Shown in pieces: positions 56,230 to 64,000 of a DNA stretch of 64,000 nt; position 1 is the stretch's first letter, and the number at the start of each line of letters is the position of its first letter. A program made the position numbers and the translations under genes. Source of the stretch: Amia ocellicauda. Its lineage: Eukaryota > Chordata > Actinopteri > Amiiformes > Amiidae. The notes under the pieces were generated by a model. The model was given only the letters and a program-made list of their open reading frames with translations. It was not told where the DNA came from and made no database searches. The stretch is from contig NC_089855.1 in assembly GCF_036373705.1 (NCBI RefSeq), forward strand, positions 3,806,501-3,870,500. Direction: 5' to 3'.

Positions 56230-56780
56230 CTGTAAACTGATGTAATCTACAAGTTTACTAAATTCACACAATATCGTAAACATCTTGTTTACACAGTGTT
56301 TACAAACATCTGCTTTCCTAGTAGGTCACCATGTATATTTGTACAGCTGGTAGAAATACTGTAAACATCGTTTCACACTCAGTTTACAGAAGGTGTAAGG
56401 TGTAAACTTCAGGTTCAAAAATGTATACGTCACCTTTGCAGTGATTCCAAATATCTGCATACTTCTCTAGCTCACCATGTATTCATGTACAGCTGGTTTA
56501 CATACTGTAAACTTTATGTTTTACACTTAGTTTATCTAACAATATGTTGTGTGAACTTCACCTTTGGGCCAATGCAAACATTACTATTACATTACATTAC
56601 ATTATTAATTGAATGATTGGCCAACCATACATGAAGCAGCAATTTGTTGCATTCTCATGATGGCCAATCAGTCAATTAAGTCTCCCAGCTCCAACAGGCT
56701 GTGAGCGGCAGCTAGTCTCTTAAAGTGGCAGGACACTCTCTCCTGCCACATAATCTTAACTTTGTAAACATCTAGGCTTA
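56230..56780. repeat. Diverged tandem duplication rich in GTAAAC/GTTTAC
   Basis: Unit 1 (about 56300-56420) and unit 2 (about 56445-56565) align at an offset of ~145 bases (caccatgta…tgtacagctgg blocks). Roughly ten gtaaac/gtttac cores occur in the 550 bases. Non-coding. Confidence 0.5.
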
Positions 56781-56789
56781 TAGTTCATT

Positions 56790-57010
56790 TCCTTTCCTTT
56801 CCCCTTTATTTTATTGTCACTCAACCATATACAAAAGTGCAACAGTGGGTGAAAATCTTGGGTGCAGTTCCAAGCAACATAGCAGTACGACAATTTCCCT
56901 AAATATCTGATTTACACCTAACACAATTACACATCTGTTACACAACACAATATACAATATACACCTAATTTACAATATACAGAATTCACAAATTAAGAAG
57001 ACAGTATGCA
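56790..57010. repeat. LINE-tail-like repeat
   Basis: The ttattttattgtcactcaac start and the aaaagtgcaacag/gaaaatcttgggtgca style are like fish LINE 3' ends. No coding sequence remains. Confidence 0.3.
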
Positions 57011-57244
57011 ATAAAAATACACTGTATTCCCCCCCCCCATACCCCCCATATAATCAATGGAAATAAATATAAAGTGTCATATATTTTCCACTGTGTGCAA
57101 ATGGCAGATGCAACAGTACATTGTATGTGGGCAATTTGTGCTCAAGGAAAAATCAAGCCCTTAGAGTTCACAATGGTTAGAATGGAAATTAACATTTTTA
57201 TCTGGCTGTAATACTTTTCTGCAATCTATAGGGGACCTGAAGTG

Positions 57245-57425
57245 GGTTCATCCATCCATCTTCAAAACCACTTATCCTGGTGAGGGTCGCAGGGAAGCTG
57301 GAGCCGATTCTGGCAGGAATACACCCAGAACAGGACACCAGGCCATAACTGGGCAACACACACAGCAATTTTAGAGTGTCTTTGGACAGTGGGAGGCTGC
57401 AGTGCTAACCACTGTGCCGCCCCAG
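57245..57425. repeat. Dispersed fish repeat (catccatc…ttatcc…gggtcgcag)
   Basis: Starts with gttcatccatccatcttca and continues with accacttatcctggtgaggg, then a gggaggctgcagtgctaacc end, a widespread fish repeat pattern. No coding capacity. Confidence 0.5.
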
Positions 57426-57429
57426 CAGA

Positions 57430-58009
57430 AGTGGGTTGCAAGCTAAAATTATCATACAAACATAATACAGATCCTTAACATTGAAACATTTTATAATTTA
57501 AAAATAATCGTGAAGTAATTGCTTGATGTCATTGACTCCTGAATTACATTTCTGCAAATATATTAATAGACTGATTAATATTCAAAGCTCCCCGGTGGAG
57601 CTTTTTAAACCTAGCGCTCCACCTTGTACATCTGCTCTCTCTCATTTGTATTGAGTTCTGGCACCTCGTCATTTAAAAATTAATCTCTGCTGTTGGATAT
57701 TAAAAAATGCCCACTACTTGGCCTGCCATTTTCTGAAGGGAGAGAGGCGGCTTTGCCTTCCTAGCTCTGTGTTCCTTCCACCATGGTGATGTCTTGCTTG
57801 TTATGTTCATTTATTAAGCATCAGCAGTTTTCTGTTTTGTGTCTTCCTGGATGAATGAGTGTCGTGCTGGAATTGTGTGTGTATGTGTGCTACATGAGAG
57901 AGACAGCATGTTCTGGCAATTGTAACAAAGATAATAAAGACGTCCTATACAGTTTAACCTATACAGTTGGTTTCCAGATATTTATTATAACACAATATTG
58001 GCGACAATA
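57430..58009 (+). other. Possible 5' LTR / leader of the second gypsy remnant
   Basis: aataaag at 57934 and tattggcgac (primer-binding-like, 57998-58004) directly before ATG 58010 look like the end of an LTR and leader. No matching 3' LTR was found. Confidence 0.35.
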
Positions 58010-60480
58010 ATGGCAGAATTTTCACTTGCATTCCTTGCCTCCCTTTCAGGCTGTTCCCTGGACTTGCTGACTGTTCAGATTTCAGACATACCTGCTTGCA
58101 CTTGGTCTGGATGATGTGAGTGATGCCCGCAAACCTGCAATGCTGCTGCACTGCCTGGGAACTGAGGGATAGCACATCTTTGATACCCTGGGTCCTGCTA
58201 CCACGTACGTGGAGGCTGTCACTGTAATCCAGGCACAATTCGCCGCCACACACAGGGTCCATCTCCGGCGGTTCACTTTCCAACAGCAAGGCCAGCTGCC
58301 AGCTGAGTCTATTCTGCAATACGCAGCTGCATTGGTAGAGTTGGTGCTGCATTGTAAATTTGGAGCGCTGCATGATTAAATTATATGGTAAAACATTATT
58401 GAAAAAAGGATTTCTTTGACACATATAAAATTGCATGCCTCTACAGTGCCCCTCCAACTCCCTCAATGGTTATGGACATGACAGAATTGAGGTCCTGGGC
58501 TCCTGCACTACAGCACCAGATCTCTGCCCACCTTCTCATTCCACATCACGTGCAAAGGGGCCAACCTCCTGGGCCTCGAACTGTTCATCGCACTGGACTT
58601 CTCCTTGACTGATAACTGTGGCACAATCATCCTGCAGGTTGTCTCTCCTTGGCAGCAACAATGGCCTGCACTATTTGATGATCTGGGCTGCTTCTCTACC
58701 TTCGTCCACCAGCCCAAGGTTGACCCTTCAGTGCAGCCAGTTATCCAACCACTGCACCATATTCCCCTCGCCATGTGGGATCAGGTGTCTTTGAGCTGAA
58801 ACTGATTCTGGGATCATCTAACCCATCAATGCTTCAACCTGGATTTTCTCATCATAGCTAAATAAAAAACTGGGGGACTTTGCGTTTGCGTTGATCTCTG
58901 AGCAGTGAACATCGCTATCATCCCCGACAAGTACCCACTCCCAACTACCAAAGGGCATATCACCCTCTTTTATGGCTTTATGATCTTTAGCAAACTGGAC
59001 TTATGCCAAGGCTACCTCCAGGTGCCCCTCCCCCCCAGTAGCAGGGACCTTACAGCTTTTGGTACACATGCTAGTGTTTTTCGCTACACCTGCATGCGTT
59101 TTGGTCTCAGCTCTGCAACTAGCTGTTTCCAAAAGATTATGTCCTCTGTCTTTGTAGGTTTCCCAGGAGTGTCCCTTTATCTTGATGACATCGTGGTGCA
59201 TGGTCCCAACACCTCAGTTCACAATGAGCACCTTCTTCAGGTGTTCCGCACACTTGCCCAGCACAACCTCACGCTCAACGAGGATAAATATTTTTTTGCA
59301 GTGGCAGAAATTGAGTTTGTGGGGTTCCACCTGTCAGCCCAAGGCATGTCACCACTGCAATCAAATGTGGATGCGATTCACCAGCCCATATCTGTGACAC
59401 AGCTCGCCTCCTTTCTGAGCATGACAGCATACTACCTCCATTTCTTGCCATAGTATTCAGCTACAACCTCACCACTGCACCTACTGCTTAAGAAGGAGGC
59501 CCCCTGGGACAGGACCTCGGCCTGACGGCTCTTAAAACAACAGTTCACCACTGCACCCATCCTGGTACACTTCAACCTTGCCAGCCCCACCATGGTCAAC
59601 TGTGACACATGGGCCATGGTGTTGGGGGCCATCCTCTCCCAAACTCAGGACAGTGTGGAGAAGCCCATTGCCTTTGCTTCTCGGTGGGGGAGCGTGAGGC
59701 ATTAGCATGTGTCTGGGCATGTGAACGCTGGTACGTGTATCTCTACAGCCAGATGTTCACGCATGGGACATAAACCACTCCGGCTATACAGGTGGATGGA
59801 CCAGCAGTATAACTTTCACCTGCAGTTCACTCCAGGCCGGGACAATGTGGTGGCGGACCTGCTGTCCAGATCAGTCATTGTTCCTGACCCTGCTGGCCAA
59901 CCTGTGGATATGGAAGAGGACCTGATCCAGTTGCTACATGCTCTTCTCCAGAATGCAGTGTCCCTTCTTGAGCTCTGGCAAGCATCAGTGGAGGACCCCC
60001 TTCTCTGCACTCTGCACTCCTACATCACAGATGGCTGGCCACACCGGGTGCCGGACAAACTGGAACAATTTGCCAGAATCAATGAGGAGCTGTCCTGCTG
60101 GAACGACACCTGGTTGGCCCAGGACATGGTTGTGCCAAGTGCTGTGCATGCACGAGTGCTGGTTATGGGGACACCTGGGCATTGGTAGGTTGAAGCAGAG
60201 GTGTCGGGACCTTGTGTGGTGGCCTGGTATTGATCATGATATTGAGGCACTGGTCAAGGACTGCACGGCCTGCCTGGTCAGTGGGAAAACTGGGCAGCCT
60301 GCTCCATCACCACTGTAGCCACTCAGCTGCCCTACAGAGCAACTCAGCACACCACCACAGGGATTTCCCCAGCTTTGTTAATGACAGGGCGAGAGATACT
60401 ACTGCCAATGGACAGGTTGCGGCTACCAACAGCTCAGCCTGCACACCTTAGTCCACCAGCATCAACACAGCTTGAAGCAG
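58010..60480 (+). pseudogene. Second Ty3/gypsy gag-pol remnant, heavily decayed
   Basis: Starts with a MAEF-type ATG at 58010. Gag traces lie at 58200-58350 (a frame with QAQFAATHRVHLRRFTF). The RT palm at 58905-59453 has FSKLDLCQGYLQVPL, MRFGLSSA and YLDD in VSLYLDDIVVHG, then a stop. RNase H traces run from about 59540 to 59880, with PGRDNVVADLLSR. An integrase zinc module follows at 59938-60318 with CTACLVSGKTGQPAP. The integrase catalytic core is missing. Multiple stops and frame changes; it is unrelated in detail to the provirus at 42490-50826. Confidence 0.8.
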
Positions 60481-60789
60481 AGGTTTGACAAGGCTCATAG
60501 AGTAAGACCTCCTACCATACAGGTCTTGGATTGTGTCAGATCTAATCGGCCTCACCACAGCGACTACAACTCTACTACTGATGTCGATGACAATTCAGTA
60601 TCCCTGGATATAAAAGTTATTATAGAAGAGGACTGAGCTAAGAGGAGTCTCTTGAGCAGTATTTTGGGGGTTCTGGTCCCACAGGGACATATGAATGATG
60701 TCTTAAGTGTTGTGAGACTTATATTGTAGCTCTGATGGTTAGCTGTTGGCAATCAAACCCTGCTCTCCCCCCAGTGCATTGTAGCATTA

Positions 60790-62551
60790 TGTTGGGTGTA
60801 TTTTGATAAGAGCATTTTAGCTCTGAGCTGAAGCACTGATCTAAAGAAGACCTCTCCCCCCCAAAGTTATCAGATTTCCTTAACTCATCAGCTTGGAACT
60901 GGTTTACATCAAAGTGACAGTTTTGGGGAGGATGGCACTAAGAATAGGCCAAATAGTTTGGAATCCTGCTTTGAGATGTCTGGAGAAAGGGGCCTGTAGG
61001 TAATAAAAAACTCTTTGAAGTGGACGAGAGCCGAAATCCCGACATAGAGCTACGAACCCGGGCCAACCGGCATTTCCAAAAGATGGCATGGATTGACATC
61101 AGTCATAAATCAAGCCCCCCTCCAATAGGACAGTGGGGGCTGAAACCGAAATCCAATCTCAAAAATTCAAGAACCAATCACCTATTGATCTGACAGACTA
61201 TAAAGAACAGTGCACGCTCTCTCTCTCTCTCTCTCTCTCTCACCTGAACCAGTAACTCGCTGCCACAGCTCAACCTGTAGCTCTGTTGCCAGAACCGGAA
61301 CCAGAAACCAACCAAGTCTTTGCCGGCAACAGAAGAGTTAACCTGGGAGAAGGAGATTGAGCCATACGAAGAATTCTTTTAAAGGACTTTATTAAATAAA
61401 GAACTTTACAGACTGCGCTGCCCGCCTGTGCCCACCTGATCAGTGGAGTTTTACAGCTGGACAAGTCGACTGTATACGAAAGTGTTCAGTCATTTAAATA
61501 GCTATTTGAGTCTTAAGAAACTACGGTGGAACCCTGCTTACAAAGAAGATTTTGTGCACAACCTTGGAGCCTTCAAACCAGTGGAAAATCTGTTTGGAAA
61601 AGACTCTACATTCGCAAAACCCCAACTTCCAGGTGCATCGACTGAGTGCAAGTTCTTGGACAAAGCCGAACCGGACTGCCTTTGTTCCAACCACACGGAC
61701 CTCGTGCCGTGTGCTGTTATCTGAGCCCGAAGCCAGAGAGGCCTCTCTGCGACGAAGTTCAGATAAGTTTAACAGTTTGGAGTTTGTGATTCATGACATT
61801 TGAGAAATCAATTAGAAATGTTAATCTGTGATTCATAACTCTAGAATGTGGAATATCATTTAGTTTTCTTAAATATAAATGTGTGTTGCATTAAATTGTT
61901 TTGTTGATAATTTTTGAAATAAAATCTGTCAACGCCGGGAAATATCTTCTCATTCCTGTTTAACTGTTCAGTCTGAAATTGACACAAGTTAATAGACACC
62001 AGATTATTGGTCGCCCTGCCTTTCCTTAATCATTGAATAATAATCAGTTAAGGGAAATTGTGGTAACAAGTAATGATAGGATCTTTCTCGGCACCTAAAC
62101 ATAAATGAGACTGATATATATATAACGAGAAGTTACCTGACATAAATACTAACCTGCGTAGTTATTTAATGTCTGACTAACAATACTAATGAGAGACTCA
62201 CCTTTGTCTTACTAACCGGTATTGTAGTCAATGTGTTTATAACCTTTTTTGTTTAACGATTTGTGTTATCATATGTGATCCCATGGTCTTTGATTTGGTC
62301 ACGGAATTGATTTGTCTTTGATTTGTTGATCTAGAGTTGAATTTTAATTAGTTTTTCCCTTTTGTATAATTAGTGTAGTGCTACATTTAGTCTTTGTTTT
62401 TGAATAAATTTGACAATTTATATCTTTGGAATTGGTGTCTTTGGAATTATTAAAGAAATTGAGTTCTACAAGATTCCAGGATTCGTGATAAGGTGATACT
62501 ATAAATTCACTTCTTTAATTGAAATTTATAAGTGTACCTTACGCTACAGCA
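60790..62551 (+). repeat. LTR-like block, possibly a solo LTR
   Basis: About 1.76 kb, from tgttgggtgtattttg to …acgctacagca. It contains a TATA-like tataaag (61199-61205), a (CT)n tract (61217-61241), and AATAAA signals near 61394 and 61918. The 93-codon ORF at 61443-61724 has no known domain. No target duplication is certain, so both the class and the edges are tentative. Confidence 0.35.
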
Positions 62552-63110
62552 TCAACCCTGCTGTCCCCCCCATAGCAGCTACACAACTGCATCACATGAC
62601 TGCACTGGCCGGGCTGCAGTCTGGGGCTCGAAGCTCCTGGATCCTTTTCCACAGCCGTGCACATTACAATAGAATAATCATGTTCATGTTTCATGTTCAT
62701 ACTGACATGTTAAAATGTCATTATTATATTGCGCTTTTACAATGCCCTTGCAAATAAAGTGTGCTTTTAAATGTTTTTAAAATGATTTCCTACATTTTAC
62801 ATTGTTAAATGGAACTCCTAAAATATTTATATTTTCACCCCCAATTTATGTTTTTTTTTTTTTTTGTATGAGTGTGTTCTCAGGGTCCCAAGTCAGGCAT
62901 CACATTAAAGAAACTGACTCACTCAATTTAAATAAACAGTGAAGTCAAAACAATTGGACTCACATGAGTTAATTCATGTTCATCAATATTATTATGATTA
63001 TTATTATCATTGTTATTCATCTTATTGTTTTCAGTAGTAATCATGGTTTATAAATGTCTAAATAAATACTCTGTGTGATATCCCCAGCCATAAACAACCC
63101 CTGGGTCCAG
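62552..63110. other. AT-rich spacer, no gene seen
   Basis: Contains a poly(T) run near 62850-62865 and nothing else that can be supported. Confidence 0.45.
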
Positions 63111-63124
63111 TATTTGCCTTTCTT

Positions 63125-63350
63125 GTGCCCCTGTCCCCCTGTCTCCAGGCCTGCTACTCCAGGGCTCCCAGTGCCCTCTGCTCTGGGGCTTCCCGCGATG
63201 CTCCTAACAGCTGCAACCAGCTCCTTAATGGGGCCATTAGCCTGCCCCACTGGACCAGGAGCAGCCATAAATACAGCAGCTCTCAGCGCTCACACTGCTC
63301 TCCATGTGGAACCGCCCAGCTCAGAGACAAGGTAAGAGGCTCAGTGTGAC
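63125..63350 (+). promoter_or_regulatory. OR promoter / first-exon module P5 (gene outside window)
   Basis: A plus-strand copy of the module: TAAT dyad at 63226-63239, TATA-like ccataaata at 63265-63273, exon end at 63331 with caag|gtaagagg. No OR frame follows before 64000, so its gene should lie to the right. Confidence 0.55.
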
Positions 63351-64000
63351 TCCAGCAGGGGGGCCAGTTGCAGAGTGCGCAGCACAGAGCTATACTGCTG
63401 AAATTTTTATTTTCTTAATCTGTCTGAGTCCCCCTCTGTCCTGGAGTTGGCAGGTATGCGTTAGTGTTTATGTGTTTTAAACAGCATTATGCATTTTTTG
63501 CTACAGCCTGCTGTGTAATAAACATCTGTATAATCTGTATATTGCTGTTGATTACAGCACAGGTGTGAACAAAGACAGAGCCGACGCTACACTGGATCAG
63601 ACAGACGTTCAGTTCCCAGAATGCAGTCTGTCAGCCAACATAATAAATAAGAAAACTAGTGTAAGTTAGTTTAATAATGTCCTTTCGTAATTGTTTCAGG
63701 AATGTCTTATTTTTTTTACATTTTATTGCATTTTCCTTAATACATACCTAATTACTATTATTTTATTAACCCACATTATAGTCTATATTCTCTACTATTT
63801 ATTTTGAACATTTTTAATTGTATGTTGCTATGAATTGTATATATTTGTTTTGTGGATATGTTAAGCAATTTGGTTACATTTGGTTATGCATTATATGTTA
63901 AAAACAGACGATTATTATAGTATCTCAATAATGCAACCTTTCAAGCTCTAAAAAAGTGATTTTGATTATTAATACAAAATTTATTTGAATGTTTTAGGCC
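63351..64000. other. Presumed 5' intron of the next OR gene
   Basis: AT-rich with no ORF of note. The agagtgcgcagcacagagct block after the module is shared with 34537-34567. Confidence 0.4.

Noticed and set aside
58082..60250. Minus-strand ORFs across the second gypsy remnant
   Set aside because: All recognisable RT, RNase H and integrase motifs are on the plus strand.

Overview
The window looks like accessory DNA from a ray-finned fish. It holds intact fish-type olfactory receptor (OR) genes of the PGLQ / MAYDRYLAICHPLHY kind, fish-type Tc1/mariner elements, L2-like LINEs, hAT elements, a Ty3/gypsy provirus, and much (TA)n, (TC)n and (CA)n. The species cannot be read from the sequence. No bacterial genes, CRISPR arrays, rRNAs or functional tRNAs were seen.

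Host genes. There are four uninterrupted 320-residue OR genes: OR1 (10495-11457, minus), OR2 (29304-30266, minus), OR3 (38478-39440, plus) and OR4 (53839-54801, minus). OR1 and OR2 sit in a segmental duplication (copy A 7601-13612, copy B 27676-31285). OR3 is an inverted third relative and OR4 is more diverged. Each gene has a splice acceptor just before its ATG. Each also has an upstream TATA-like box followed by a short non-coding exon and a splice donor. For OR1-OR3 this upstream part is a conserved ~230 bp module with a TAAT dyad. A fourth module (63125-63370) has no OR after it before the window ends, which predicts another plus-strand OR beyond base 64000.

Mobile layer. From left to right: a hAT MITE (5162-5474); an L2-like LINE and a hAT element inserted only in copy A; a train of four Tc1-type elements (13926-19671); a dead Tc1 split by a hAT (20739-23315), followed by a DD36E element and another Tc1; a SINE and a small satellite array; a hAT MITE (31809-32128); a Tc1 in the OR3 5' intron (35764-37303); and a nested block at 41153-51187 (inverted-terminal element containing a LINE tail and a Ty3/gypsy provirus that itself carries a DD36E element). 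A second, badly decayed gypsy pol (58010-60480) and an LTR-like block (about 60790-62551) follow OR4. Three DD36E transposase genes (16983-18023, 23360-24400, 49050-50090) are open over 346 codons. One is nested in a provirus whose LTRs differ by under about 1%, so that family moved recently.

Most of the remaining DNA is AT-rich spacer in which no gene could be supported. All similarity statements come from reading the window itself; no database search was possible.
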